Origin: Rhodovulum euryhalinum
GTDB lineage: Bacteria; Pseudomonadota; Alphaproteobacteria; Rhodobacterales; Rhodobacteraceae
Assembly (NCBI RefSeq): GCF_004342445.1
Contig: NZ_SLWW01000020.1
Coordinates: forward strand, 1 to 36,202
DNA: 36,202 nucleotides
Direction of reading: 5' to 3'
Part shown: positions 27,299 to 36,133 of the stretch, piece by piece
Layout of the letters: the number at the start of each line of letters is the position of its first letter
How positions within the stretch are numbered: position 1 is the stretch's first letter
The notes under the pieces: generated by a model
Databases searched by the model: none
Seen by the model: only the letters and a program-made list of their open reading frames with translations
Told to the model about the DNA's origin: nothing
Program-made: the position numbers and the translations under genes

Positions 27299-29300
27299 CG
27301 ATGATCGGATCGAGAACGACCTGACGGCCGGCCTCGACCTCGGCTTCGACGGGGCGGAGGACCTGCTTCGGGCCTGGCGGCAGGGGATGCGGCCCGACCC
27401 GAACCTGACGGTGTCGGAATGGGCGGATCAACACCGCTGGCTCAGCTCGCGCGCCTCGGCCGAGCCGGGCCGGTACCGGACGGCGCGCACCCCTTACCTG
27501 CGTGGCATCATGGATGCGCTCTCGCCCGGCCACCCGGCGCAGCGCATCGCGTTCATGAAGGCCGCGCAGGTCGGCGCGACCGAAGCGGGCAACAACTGGA
27601 TCGGCTTCGTGATCCACCATGCCCCGGGCCCGATGCTGGCGGTGCTGCCCACGGTCGAGATGGCGAAGCGGTCGTCGCGCGGCCGGATCGACCCGCTGAT
27701 CGCCGACAGCCCGGCGCTGCGCGAGAAGGTCAGCCCGGCGCGGTCCCGCGATTCCGGGAATTCGATGCTGTCGAAGGAATTCCCTGGCGGCATCCTCGTG
27801 CTGACCGGCGCGAACTCGGCCACCGGCCTGCGCTCGATGCCCGCGCGCTACGTCTTTCTCGACGAGGTTGACGCCTATCCGGCCTCGGCCGACGAGGAAG
27901 GCGATCCGGTCACGCTCGCCGAGGCGCGGACCACCACCTTCGCCCACCGGCGCAAGGTGTTCATGGTCTCGACCCCGACGATCCGGGGGCTGAGCCGGAT
28001 CGAGCGGGAATTCGAGGCGTCCGACCAGCGGCGCTATTTCGTGCCCTGTCCGCATTGCGGGGCGATGCAATGGCTGCAGTTCGAGCGGCTGCACTGGGCG
28101 AAGGGAAAGCCCGAGACCGCGGCCTATCACTGCGAAGGCTGCGAGCGCCCCATCGCCGAGCACCACAAGACCGAGATGCTGGCGCGCGGCGAATGGCGGG
28201 CGACGGCCGCCGCGACCGACCCGAAGGCCATCGGCTTTCACCTGTCCGCGCTCTATTCGCCCCTGGGCTGGAAGAGCTGGCCCGACATCGCGCGGGACTG
28301 GCTGGCGGCACAAGGGTCCGAGGAGATGCTGCGCGCCGCGCGCAACACGCTTCTCGGCGAGACATGGGTCGAAAGCGGCGATGCGCCGGAATGGCAGCGG
28401 CTGGCGGACCGGCGGGAAGCCTGGAAACCGGGCACGGTGCCTGCGGCCGGCCTGTTCCTGACCGCGGGCGCGGACGTCCAGAAAGACCGGATCGAGGTCG
28501 ATGTCTGGGCCTGGGGCCGGGGGCTGGAAAGCTGGCTGGTCGATCACATTGTCATTCCGGGCGGGCCCGACGATCCGGCCGCCTGGGACAGGCTGACGGC
28601 CCTGCTCGGCCGATCGTGGCAGCATGCCAACGGCGCCTTCATGACCGTGGCGCGGCTTGGCATCGACACCGGCTACGAGGCCGCGGCGGTCTACGCCTGG
28701 TCGCGCAAGGTCGGGTTCGACCAGGTCGCGCCCCTCAAGGGGCTCGAGGGGTTCAACCGGGCGGCGCCGGTCTCGGGTCCGACCTTTGTGGATGCGACCA
28801 TCGGCGGAAAACGCCTGCGCCGCGGCGCGCGGCTCTGGTCGGTGGCCACGGCGACGTTCAAGACCGAGACCTACCGCTTCCTGCGGATCGAACGGCCGTC
28901 GGACGAGGACCGGGCGCTGGGCGCACAGGATGCGCCGGGGACCGTTCACATCCCCGGCTGGGCCGACACCGAATGGCTGAAGCAACTGGTGGCGGAACAG
29001 CTGGTCACGATCCGCGACCGGCGGGGCTACGCCCACCAGGAATGGCAGAAGATGCGCGAGCGGAACGAGGCGCTGGACTGCCGGGTCTATGCCCGTGCCG
29101 CGGCGTGGATCCTTGGCGCCGACCGCTGGGACGAGGCCACCTGGCGGCGGTTGGAAGCACAGGCGGGCGTGGAAACGCGCATGCCTGCAGCCATCCCGAC
29201 TGACACCACACCACCAGATCCGGCCCAGCCCAAGGCCGGAACCCTGACCACGCCGCGCCGGAAACGGCGGGCCTACACCCCGAACTTCATGAGGGACTGA
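27246..29300 (+). CDS. Terminase large subunit, GpA family
   Basis: This packaging motor and endonuclease has 684 aa, normal for lambda gpA-type proteins. ATPase elements are FMKAAQVGATEAG (103-115, Walker A-like) and YVFLDEVDAYP (202-212, Walker B). A zinc-binding-like pair CPHCG ... CEGC follows at about 268-300, and the nuclease half contains AGADVQKDRIEVDVWAWG with acidic residues (about 407-424). It starts inside the terS gene at ATG 27246 and ends by sharing one base with the connector gene. It looks intact. Confidence 0.95.
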   Translation: MSANSSTPSPTSGFPSGDDDRIENDLTAGLDLGFDGAEDLLRAWRQGMRPDPNLTVSEWADQHRWLSSRASAEPGRYRTARTPYLRGIMDALSPGHPAQRIAFMKAAQVGATEAGNNWIGFVIHHAPGPMLAVLPTVEMAKRSSRGRIDPLIADSPALREKVSPARSRDSGNSMLSKEFPGGILVLTGANSATGLRSMPARYVFLDEVDAYPASADEEGDPVTLAEARTTTFAHRRKVFMVSTPTIRGLSRIEREFEASDQRRYFVPCPHCGAMQWLQFERLHWAKGKPETAAYHCEGCERPIAEHHKTEMLARGEWRATAAATDPKAIGFHLSALYSPLGWKSWPDIARDWLAAQGSEEMLRAARNTLLGETWVESGDAPEWQRLADRREAWKPGTVPAAGLFLTAGADVQKDRIEVDVWAWGRGLESWLVDHIVIPGGPDDPAAWDRLTALLGRSWQHANGAFMTVARLGIDTGYEAAAVYAWSRKVGFDQVAPLKGLEGFNRAAPVSGPTFVDATIGGKRLRRGARLWSVATATFKTETYRFLRIERPSDEDRALGAQDAPGTVHIPGWADTEWLKQLVAEQLVTIRDRRGYAHQEWQKMRERNEALDCRVYARAAAWILGADRWDEATWRRLEAQAGVETRMPAAIPTDTTPPDPAQPKAGTLTTPRRKRRAYTPNFMRD

Positions 29301-29512
29301 TGGACATTGACCGCATGCAGGCCCTGCTGACGGCGCTGCAGGAGGCCCGCTTCGCCGGGCTGCGCAGCGTCAGCTACGACGGCAAGACCGTGACCTATGG
29401 CTCGGACGCGGAACTGGCGGCGGCCATCCGCGATCTGGAGGGCCGGATTGCCACCGCCTCAGCCATGCCCCGCCGCCGCCGCTGGGGCACCGTCGCGACG
29501 AAGGGTCTGTGA
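29300..29512 (+). CDS. gpW-like head-tail joining protein (70 aa)
   Basis: The small helical protein has the gpW pattern: an N-terminal helix MDIDRMQALLTALQEARF, a beta-hairpin RSVSYDGKTVTYGSDAEL (about 22-39) and a second helix AAIRDLEGRI. gpW closes the portal after DNA packaging. The place between gpA and portal genes is as in lambda. It overlaps terminase by 1 nt (TGATG). Confidence 0.85.
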   Translation: MDIDRMQALLTALQEARFAGLRSVSYDGKTVTYGSDAELAAAIRDLEGRIATASAMPRRRRWGTVATKGL

Positions 29513-29514
29513 CC

Positions 29515-31026
29515 ATGGTGCTTGACGCCTTCCGCGCGCGGCTCGGGTCCATCATCGGCGGCTTCGATGCGGCGCAGTCCCAGCGCCGCATGCGCGGGTT
29601 CCGCGCCACCCGGGCGCATGTGAACACGCTGATCGCCGCTTCCGGCGAGACCATCACGGCTCGGGCCCGCTGGCTGGTGCGCAACAACGGCTATGCCGCG
29701 AACGCCGTCGATGCCTTCGCGAACCATGTCGTCGGCGACGGGATCAAGCCCTCGTCCAGGATCGCCGATGCCGCGAAGAAGGAGGAGCTGCAGAAGCTCT
29801 GGCTTGCCTGGACCGACGAGGCCGATGCCGAGGGCCTGACCGACTTCTTCGGCCTGCAGCGCCGGGCGGCGCGGGAAGTGTTTCTCGCGGGCGAGGTGTT
29901 CCTGCGCATCCGCACACGGCGCCCCGAAGACGGGCTGACCGTGCCGATGCAGTTGCAGATGCTCCCTTCGGAGATGCTGCCCCAGGACCTGACCCGCGTC
30001 CTGCCCGGCGCGGGGTCGATCCGGCAGGGCATCGAGTTCGACGGTATTGGACGGCGCGTCGCCTACCACTTTCTGCGCCGCCATCCGGGCGATCTGACCG
30101 ATCCGGGGCTTGCGGGCGAAACCGTCCGCGTGCCCGCGTCCGAGGTGATCCACATCCTGGACCCCGTCGAGGCGGGCCAGCTGCGCGGCGTGTCGCGCTT
30201 TGCCGCGGCCGTGGTGAAGCTCTTCACCCTCGACCTCTACGACGATGCGGAACTGGAGCGGAAGAAGACCGCGGCGATGTTCGCGATGTTCATCACCTCC
30301 CCCGCCCCGGAAACCGCCCTCGATCCCGCCGAAGACGATCTGGAGGTGGAACCGGGCCAGGTGGTCCGCCTCGATCCCGGCGAGGATGTCACCACGCCAT
30401 CCACCCCGGACTCCGGGTCCACATATGAACCCTTCCAGTACCGCACGCTGCTGCAGATCGGCGCGGCGCTGGGCGTGCCCTATGGCTATCTGACCGGCGA
30501 CACGGCGAAGGGCAACTTCTCGAACACCCGGATTGCCCTCGTCGACTTCCGCCGCCGCATCTCGGCCTTCCAGCATTCGGTGATGGTCTATCAGCTCTGC
30601 CGCGCGGTCTGGACGCGCTGGATGGACATGGCGGTGCTGGCGGGCGCCATCGATCTGCCGGGCTATGCGACGGAGCGGCGGCAATACCTCGCCTGCGACT
30701 GGCTGCCCACGAAATGGGACTGGATCGACCCCGCCAAGGATGCCTCGGCCGAGATCCTGCAGATCGAGGCGGGCCTGAAATCCCGCACGCAGGCCATCGC
30801 CGAACGCGGCTACGACGCCGAGCAGGTCGACCGGGAAATCGCCGCCGAACGCAAGCGCGAGGCGGAACTAGGGCTGGACTTCCGGCGGCCGGGATCGCCC
30901 GCGCAGGCGGCGGGGGGCGGCGCTGGGCCGGGCGATGCCGAGGGCCAGCGGCAGGATCAGCAGGACAGCGGCAATCAGGACGACGACGGCGAGGACCGGG
31001 AACTCCGGCCGGAGGACCAGGATTGA
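29515..31026 (+). CDS. Lambda-family portal protein
   Basis: The portal forms the dodecameric vertex ring for DNA entry. The 503-aa protein shows the family's helical start (RMRGFRATRAHVNTLIAASG), the core RARWLVRNNGYAANAVDAFA and EVFLRIRTRRPEDGL, and a wing/clip region with VIHILDPVEAGQLRGVSRFA. A late helix has PYGYLTGDTAKGNFSNTRIA. The C-terminal tail is Gly/Gln/Asp-rich. ATG 29515 is favoured over GTG 29509 because GAAGGG lies 9 nt before it. The protease gene that normally follows directly is displaced by a toxin-antitoxin pair on the other strand. Confidence 0.93.
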   Translation: MVLDAFRARLGSIIGGFDAAQSQRRMRGFRATRAHVNTLIAASGETITARARWLVRNNGYAANAVDAFANHVVGDGIKPSSRIADAAKKEELQKLWLAWTDEADAEGLTDFFGLQRRAAREVFLAGEVFLRIRTRRPEDGLTVPMQLQMLPSEMLPQDLTRVLPGAGSIRQGIEFDGIGRRVAYHFLRRHPGDLTDPGLAGETVRVPASEVIHILDPVEAGQLRGVSRFAAAVVKLFTLDLYDDAELERKKTAAMFAMFITSPAPETALDPAEDDLEVEPGQVVRLDPGEDVTTPSTPDSGSTYEPFQYRTLLQIGAALGVPYGYLTGDTAKGNFSNTRIALVDFRRRISAFQHSVMVYQLCRAVWTRWMDMAVLAGAIDLPGYATERRQYLACDWLPTKWDWIDPAKDASAEILQIEAGLKSRTQAIAERGYDAEQVDREIAAERKREAELGLDFRRPGSPAQAAGGGAGPGDAEGQRQDQQDSGNQDDDGEDRELRPEDQD

Positions 31027-31040
31027 CCCTTCCCCACCGG

Positions 31041-31439
31041 TCAGTCCTCGAGCAGCTCCACGCCGGGAAGCCGGGCCGCCGTGCGATCGAAGGTCACGAG
31101 GCTCTGCGCGCCGGCCCGACGGCCAGCGGCTGCAATCATCAGATCGGCGAAGCCGAAACCCCGATCGCGATAGGCATGAAGCACCGCACCGACATCGTCG
31201 CTGGCCTCGACCTCAAGTTCGGCCGCGGCCAGCATTCCTTCCAGCGCCGACGCGATCTCGCCCCGGCTGTGGCGATAGGCGCGTTCCAGCACCCAGACGA
31301 GTTCGACCAGCACCTCGCGGGCGACAAATCCGGGGTGATCGACGGTCAGCCCGGCAAGGAAGCGACGGGCGATGGCGCCCTGATCCGGGTCATCCTGCGT
31401 CAGGAAGCGGACGAGGACATTGGTGTCGACGGCAATCAC
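31041..31439 (-). CDS. vapC: VapC-type PIN toxin
   Basis: This PIN ribonuclease of a type II toxin-antitoxin pair has 132 aa. Acidic active-site residues are visible in AVDTNVLVRFL (D5), REVLVELVW (E44 region), GFADLMIAA (D near 99) and VTFDR (D near 117). The start is GTG 31439, which overlaps the antitoxin stop (GTGA), so the antitoxin comes first and the two are coupled. The pair lies on the strand opposite the head genes. Confidence 0.9.
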   Translation of the reverse strand: MIAVDTNVLVRFLTQDDPDQGAIARRFLAGLTVDHPGFVAREVLVELVWVLERAYRHSRGEIASALEGMLAAAELEVEASDDVGAVLHAYRDRGFGFADLMIAAAGRRAGAQSLVTFDRTAARLPGVELLED

Positions 31440-31684
31440 GCGTCGAGACCCTCGTCCGCCGCCCCCGCGGCTATCGCCTCTTCCATCGCCTCGAGGGTAA
31501 CCGGCGTCGCGCCCGGCCGCCGCAAGAGCCCGGCAAGGTCGCTCACCGGCCGGGCCTTCAGGAGCCGCACTTCGCCATCGAGGATCACGTAGCGCACCCG
31601 GTCGCCGGGGTTGAGACCCAGCGCCGCCCGCACGTCGCGTGGCAGCGTGGTCTGTCCCTTGGACGTGACGGTCGATTCCCGCAT
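31436..31684 (-). CDS. vapB: AbrB/MazE-fold antitoxin (VapB)
   Basis: The 82-aa protein has the swapped-hairpin AbrB DNA-binding domain at its start (STVTSKGQTTLPRDVRAAL, 4-22, then LNPGDRVRYVILDGEVRLLK). The C-terminal tail should wrap and inhibit VapC. Such antitoxins repress their own promoter, which should lie at about 31690-31740. The cassette is likely a phage moron helping to retain the prophage. Confidence 0.88.
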   Translation of the reverse strand: MRESTVTSKGQTTLPRDVRAALGLNPGDRVRYVILDGEVRLLKARPVSDLAGLLRRPGATPVTLEAMEEAIAAGAADEGLDA

Positions 31685-31744
31685 GGCCGATTCCTTACGT
31701 TTCGCCTGAATGCCTTACCATAACTGAGGCAGGCCTTCGTCGCA

Positions 31745-33079
31745 ATGAGCCCGGACCGCACTGACATGCCCATCCACCACACCCAGATCGCCCAGCGCGT
31801 CTTCAACACGCCTCTGATGGTCGACCCCGCCAAGGCGCTGGCCTTTCTGACGGGGCTGGGGCCCCGGATCGCAGGGCGGGAGATCAACGTCGAGGGGCTG
31901 GAGATCGCAGCCGAAACGCAGGATGCCGCCAGCCTGCCCGCCCGGGCCTCGCTCTTCGGTGACGACCTGACCAGCCGCCAGGCGCGCAACGACGGTCAGC
32001 CCGTCGCCGTCGTCGACGGGATTGCGGTGATCGAAATCGCGGGCACGCTGGTGCATCGCGGCGCCTGGATCGGGCAATCCTCCGGCCTGACCTCCTACGA
32101 GGGGATCGCCGCCCAGCTGCAGGCGGCCCTCGCTGACCCGGCGATCCGTGCCATCGCGCTCGACATCGACAGCTTCGGCGGCGAGGTCGCCGGGGCCTTC
32201 GATCTTGCCGACCGCATCCGGGCGGCGCGGCAGGTCAAACCCGTGCAGGCCTTGGTCGCCGATCACGCCTTGTCCGCGGCCTACGCGCTGGCCTCCCAGG
32301 CTGACCGCATCATCCTGCCCCGCACCGGGGCTGTCGGCAGCATCGGCGTCGTGGCCATGCACAGCGACATGAGCGGGGCGCTCGACCAGAAGGGGATCGC
32401 CGTCACGCTGATCCACGCAGGCGCCCGCAAGGTCGATGCGAACCCCTATCAGCCCCTGCCCGAGGCCGTTCGCGCCCGGATCGCGGGCGAGCTCGAGGAT
32501 CTGCGTCAGCTCTTTGCCGAGACCGTCGCCGAGGGTCGAGGCCGCCGCCTCGACATGCTGCAGGCGCTGGGCACCGAGGCCGCCGTCTTCCGCGGAGAGG
32601 CGGCGGTGTTTGCCGGTCTCGCCGACGAGGTGGCCGACCCCGTCACCGCCTTCCGCGCTTTCGCCGCCGCACCCCGCGGCACATCCACCCCCAGAGGAAA
32701 GGGCCCAATGATGACCACCGCCCCCGAAGACCATGCGCAGCCTCCGGCCGCACCCGCCGCCAGCACCCCGCCGGAACCGGCCCCGCCCGCGGCGGTCGCA
32801 CCGCCGCAGACGGACGCCGCGATGTCGCCCGAAGCGATCCGGGCCGAGGCGGCCGAGGTCGCGCAGGTCTGCGCGCAGGCCGCGCGCCTCGGCCTCCAGA
32901 TCGATGCCGCCGATGCCGTCGCCAAGGGCGTGAAGCCCGAGGCCCTGCGCGCCAAGATCCTGGCCGATCTCGCCGCCCGCAGCGATGCCGCAGGCATCAT
33001 CGCAGCCGTCCCGGCGGCGGGCTCGAAGGAAAGCCCCATCGTGGCGGCCGCGAAGAAGTCGGCCGCGGCCATGCGCTGA
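31745..33079 (+). CDS. S49-family phage head maturation protease with C-terminal scaffold
   Basis: This is the lambda gpC-type capsid protease, 444 aa. The SppA/S49 fold is at about 85-280 with the catalytic Ser in ALSAAYALAS (S177) and the Lys in AGARKVDANPY (K229). The Ala/Pro-rich linker and helical tail (about 320-444) correspond to the scaffolding part, which also has its own internal start. The native start is unclear: ATG 31745 has no good SD, and ATG 31766 (MPIHHTQ) is an alternative. The inserted vapBC pair may have removed the original leader. Confidence 0.9.
   Translation: MSPDRTDMPIHHTQIAQRVFNTPLMVDPAKALAFLTGLGPRIAGREINVEGLEIAAETQDAASLPARASLFGDDLTSRQARNDGQPVAVVDGIAVIEIAGTLVHRGAWIGQSSGLTSYEGIAAQLQAALADPAIRAIALDIDSFGGEVAGAFDLADRIRAARQVKPVQALVADHALSAAYALASQADRIILPRTGAVGSIGVVAMHSDMSGALDQKGIAVTLIHAGARKVDANPYQPLPEAVRARIAGELEDLRQLFAETVAEGRGRRLDMLQALGTEAAVFRGEAAVFAGLADEVADPVTAFRAFAAAPRGTSTPRGKGPMMTTAPEDHAQPPAAPAASTPPEPAPPAAVAPPQTDAAMSPEAIRAEAAEVAQVCAQAARLGLQIDAADAVAKGVKPEALRAKILADLAARSDAAGIIAAVPAAGSKESPIVAAAKKSAAAMR
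32708..33079 (+). CDS. Nested in-frame scaffolding protein (Nu3-like)
   Basis: ATG 32708, in frame with the protease, is preceded by GAGGAAAGGG at 32694-32703. It would give a 123-aa Ala/Pro-rich then helical protein (MSPEAIRAEAAEVAQVCAQA, LGLQIDAADAVAKGVKPEAL). Lambda makes its scaffold Nu3 in exactly this way from within gene C. The product would fill the procapsid and be removed by the protease. The SD is seen; expression is inferred. Confidence 0.65.
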   Translation: MMTTAPEDHAQPPAAPAASTPPEPAPPAAVAPPQTDAAMSPEAIRAEAAEVAQVCAQAARLGLQIDAADAVAKGVKPEALRAKILADLAARSDAAGIIAAVPAAGSKESPIVAAAKKSAAAMR

Positions 33080-33119
33080 TACTGGCGCACCCATCCCCCA
33101 GCATCCTGGAGACTGAACC

Positions 33120-33500
33120 ATGCCCGTCCTGACGGAACCGCCCAGCATGGGCGACGTCCTCAAATACGAGGTCAACCCGAACTACACCCGCGAGGTGGTG
33201 ACGCTGCTCGCGGGCATGCCCTATCCCGTCGGCGCCGTCCTCGGCCGCATCACCGCGAGCGGCAAATACAAGCTCGCGACCAGCGGCGGCACCGATGGCG
33301 CGCAGACCGCCACGGCGGTGCTGCTCCATGCCGTCGACGCCACGCTCGCGGACGCCACGGGCATCGTCGTCGCCCGCGGCCCTGCCATCGTCTCGCGCGC
33401 AGGCCTCGCCTACGACGCCACCGTCGACGATGCCGCCAAGATCACCACCAAGATCGGCCAGCTGGCCGCCGTCGGCATCATCGCTCGCGACGGCGTCTGA
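33120..33500 (+). CDS. Head decoration protein, lambda gpD-like
   Basis: The 126-aa protein matches gpD-type capsid cement: a flexible start (LTEPPSMGDVLKYEVN), a beta-rich core (YPVGAVLGRITASGKYKL, about 36-53) and repeats of small residues with GTDGAQTATAVLLHAVDAT. Trimers of such proteins stabilise the expanded capsid. It sits between protease/scaffold and major capsid genes, as in lambda (C-Nu3-D-E). Confidence 0.9.
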   Translation: MPVLTEPPSMGDVLKYEVNPNYTREVVTLLAGMPYPVGAVLGRITASGKYKLATSGGTDGAQTATAVLLHAVDATLADATGIVVARGPAIVSRAGLAYDATVDDAAKITTKIGQLAAVGIIARDGV

Positions 33501-33548
33501 CGCCTAGCAGCCAGCCGCGCCCCTCCCTTCATCCCCCGGAGCATCCCC

Positions 33549-34571
33549 ATGACCCTCGTCCGCAATCCCTTCGACGCTGGCGGCTATTCGCTGGCCGAGA
33601 TGACGCAGGCCATCAACATCCTGCCCAACCTCTACACCCGCCTCGCGCAGATCGGCCTCTTCCGCTTCGAAGGCGTCAGCCAGCGCTCGGTCATCATCGA
33701 ACAGTACGAAGGCGTCCTCAGCCTTCTGCCCTCCGTCCCCCTCGGCGGCCCCGCCACGGTCGGCACCCGCGAGGGCCGCTCGATGCGGTCCTTCGCCCTG
33801 CCGTGGATCCCGCATGACGACGTGATCCTGCCCGCCGACATCCAGGGGCAACCCGGCCTCGGGGCGTTTGACGCGGCCGATCCCCTCGTCGAGGTGATGA
33901 ACCGCAAGCTGCTGCTCATGCGCCGCAAGCATGCCCAGACCCGCGAATACATGGAGATGAATGCGCTCCGCGGCATCGTGAAGGACGGGGCCGGGACGAC
34001 GCTCTACGACTACTTCACCGAATTCGGCCTCGCGCAGATCTCGGTCGACTTCGTGCTGGGCACCGCAGGCACCAACGTGCAGGGCAAGGTCCGCGAGGTG
34101 CTGCGCGCCATCGAGGACAACCTCCTCGGCGAGGCGATGACCTCGGTCCATGCGCTGGTCAGCCGCGAGTTCTTCGACAAGCTGATCGCGCATCCGAAGA
34201 CCGAGGAAGCCTACAAGTTCTACGCCGCGACCGGCGCCCAGCCCCTGCGTGAAGATGTGCGGCGGAACTTCCCCTTCGGCGGCATCCTGTTCGAGGAATA
34301 TTCGGGCACCGCCACCCTCTCGACCAAGGCCACCGAACGGCTGGTCCCGGCGAACGAGGGGATCGCCTTTCCCTTGGGCACGATGGACACCTTCACGACC
34401 TATGGCGGCCCGGCGAACCTGCTCGAGACCGCCAACACCATCGGCCTGCCGCTCTATGCCCGCCAGCACCTCGACGAGAAGGGGCGCTGGATCGACGTGA
34501 TGACCGAGGCCTCGATCCTGCCGGTGAACAAGCGGCCGCGCCTCGCCGTCCGGATCCACAGCTCGAACTGA
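33549..34571 (+). CDS. Major capsid protein, lambda gpE-like
   Basis: The 340-aa HK97-fold shell protein shows the family's early segment MTQAINILPNLYTRLAQIGL, a middle IPHDDVILPADIQG, and ALVSREFFDKLIAHPKTEEA. Towards the end it has GFPF-type loops and FPLGTMDTFTTYGGPANLLE. Length and neighbours fit gpE. The gene begins 48 bp after the decoration gene with a short leader (CCCCGGAGCATCCCC), whose GGAG serves as SD. Confidence 0.93.
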   Translation: MTLVRNPFDAGGYSLAEMTQAINILPNLYTRLAQIGLFRFEGVSQRSVIIEQYEGVLSLLPSVPLGGPATVGTREGRSMRSFALPWIPHDDVILPADIQGQPGLGAFDAADPLVEVMNRKLLLMRRKHAQTREYMEMNALRGIVKDGAGTTLYDYFTEFGLAQISVDFVLGTAGTNVQGKVREVLRAIEDNLLGEAMTSVHALVSREFFDKLIAHPKTEEAYKFYAATGAQPLREDVRRNFPFGGILFEEYSGTATLSTKATERLVPANEGIAFPLGTMDTFTTYGGPANLLETANTIGLPLYARQHLDEKGRWIDVMTEASILPVNKRPRLAVRIHSSN

Positions 34572-34581
34572 CGGCCTTCCC

Positions 34582-34896
34582 ATGTCCGTCTTCGCCGCCG
34601 CCATGGACCGCCTCTTCACCCATGCCTCCATGGCGGCCCCCGCCCTCTGGATCTCGGCCACGACGTCCGAGGAACGCCCGATCCGCATCATCCGTCGCGC
34701 GCCCGACCGCGTCACCGACTTCGGCGCGGGCCGGTTCGTCAGCGACACGACGGTGGTGGATGTCCGCGTGGCCGACCTGCCCTCCCCGCGCCCGGGCGAC
34801 GTGATCGTCATCGGTGCGGACAGTCATGTGATCCAGGGGGAACCGCTGCGCGACCGGGAACGGCTGATCTGGACGCTGGACCTGAGGCCAGCATGA
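34582..34896 (+). CDS. Head-tail joining protein, gpFII-like
   Basis: The 104-aa protein follows the capsid gene by 10 bp. It has a short helical start and a beta-rich body (TTVVDVRVADLPSPRPGDVI, about 53-72, then GADSHVIQGEPLRDRERLIW), as expected for head-completion proteins of the FII type that cap the portal. It is coupled to the next gene by an ATGA overlap at 34893-34896. Confidence 0.7.
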   Translation: MSVFAAAMDRLFTHASMAAPALWISATTSEERPIRIIRRAPDRVTDFGAGRFVSDTTVVDVRVADLPSPRPGDVIVIGADSHVIQGEPLRDRERLIWTLDLRPA

Positions 34897-35621
34897 AACT
34901 GAAGCTCACCATCGATCCTGACATCGTCGCGATGATGCAGGCGGAAATCGCTGCCGGTGAAAAAGCCGTCACCACAGCCATGCGCGAGGCGGGCGCGGGC
35001 CTGAAATCCGCCTGGCGCGGCCAGATCACCGGCGCTGGGCTTGGCACCCGGCTTGCGAATTCGATCCGGCTCGCCACCTGGCCCAAGGGCGGCGAAAGCC
35101 TGAACGCCGCAGCGCTGGTCTGGTCGAACGCCCCGGTGATCGTCGGCGCGCATGACACAGGGCCGCTGATCAGGTCGCGCGACGGGTTCTGGCTGGCCAT
35201 CCCGACCGCCGCCGCAGGCAAATCCACGCGCGGGGGCCGGATCACCCCCGGCGAATGGGAACGCCGCACGGGACTAGGGCTGCGGTTCGTCTACCGGCGC
35301 TGGGGTCCGAGCCTGCTGGTGGCGGAGGGGCGGCTGAACAGTAAGGGACGCGCTATGGCGTCCCGCGCCAAGACCGGCCGCGGGCTGACCACTGTGCCGA
35401 TCTTCCTCCTCGTGCCGCAGGTCAAGCTGCGCAAGCGGCTCGATCTGGCGCGGGATGCCGAACGGGCCATTGACGGCGTGCCGGGGCGGATTGTGGCGGG
35501 GTGGGTCGAAGGCAAGTTCGGAGACGAACCGTCGACACATCAGCCGAATTGGCATGGATTGCCTCTGATCCGTCCGGAGGCGGCCAAGGCCAACCTGAAA
35601 CTCCCGAAAGATGGCCGATAA
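34893..35621 (+). CDS. Phage minor tail/completion protein, DUF6441-like
   Basis: The 242-aa protein resembles DUF6441: AEIAAGEKAVTTAMREAGAG, GQITGAGLGTRLANSIRLA, VIVGAHDTGPLIRSRDGFWL, then RITPGEWERRTGLGLRFVYR and PIFLLVPQVKLRKRLDLARD. Such proteins occupy the gpZ-like slot between head completion and tail tube genes. The last about 35 residues (after RIVAGWVEG) look atypical, so the 3' end may have been rewritten at the deletion point. It is the last recognisable phage gene. Confidence 0.75.
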   Translation: MKLKLTIDPDIVAMMQAEIAAGEKAVTTAMREAGAGLKSAWRGQITGAGLGTRLANSIRLATWPKGGESLNAAALVWSNAPVIVGAHDTGPLIRSRDGFWLAIPTAAAGKSTRGGRITPGEWERRTGLGLRFVYRRWGPSLLVAEGRLNSKGRAMASRAKTGRGLTTVPIFLLVPQVKLRKRLDLARDAERAIDGVPGRIVAGWVEGKFGDEPSTHQPNWHGLPLIRPEAAKANLKLPKDGR

Positions 35622-35779
35622 CACTGGCCACGGCCGGAATCCGGTCAGGGGATGGACCAAGACGAGGTGGGTGACAAATTCGGACAGGGACTTATGCCGG
35701 AACTGCCATGTTCGCTTGATGGCTGAAATATCCATCGCTAGCCTGACGACGGACCGGTATAGAAAGAGTCACTAAAGCG

Positions 35780-36133
35780 ATGCGCAAGTTCATGCTTTCC
35801 CTGCCTGCGATGGCGCTTCTCGCGTTTCCTGTCAGCGCAGATCCTTCTCAAGAAGATGTCGATGCTGCCCGCTCAGAGTGCCGCGACGCGTTTCTGGCTC
35901 GGGATGCTGAAGCCTATATGGACGCGGCAGCAGTCATGATTGCTTGGGGCTCTTTGCAAAACCCTGAGTGGACGAGAGAAGTTGAACTGTGCCTCGCTCT
36001 TGCCGAGGCAATTGAAGGAGCGAACCTAGAAACGGCTCGCGAACGCGCCGCCGCTCAGGCCAACGAGGGGGACCGGACGTTCGCGACAGAGGCGCCTGCA
36101 TCACCTGGGCGTTGTTGCATAAAGGTGGCTTGA
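35780..36133 (+). CDS. Small secreted protein, 3' end replaced by an IS
   Basis: The frame starts with a Sec signal peptide (MRKFMLSLPAMALLAFPVSA, cut likely after SA). A helical acidic domain with three Cys (two in the native part, about 31-74) follows, as in small periplasmic proteins. The last eight codons (GRCCIKVA) are read from the start of an IS-like end, so the native C-terminus is missing. It has lower GC than the phage genes and is likely unrelated to the prophage. Function unknown. Confidence 0.6.
   Translation: MRKFMLSLPAMALLAFPVSADPSQEDVDAARSECRDAFLARDAEAYMDAAAVMIAWGSLQNPEWTREVELCLALAEAIEGANLETARERAAAQANEGDRTFATEAPASPGRCCIKVA

Noticed and set aside
27222-29036. 604-codon antisense frame over the large terminase
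   Set aside because: Shadow of terminase; no start signal or motif.
33504-34811. 435-codon antisense frame over the capsid gene
   Set aside because: Shadow of the major capsid gene.
22272-35621. Gene transfer agent cluster
   Set aside because: Rhodobacterales GTA clusters have HK97-type gene order and no integrase or ParB-methyltransferase pair; here the order is lambda-like (A-W-B-C-D-E-FII) with an integrase.
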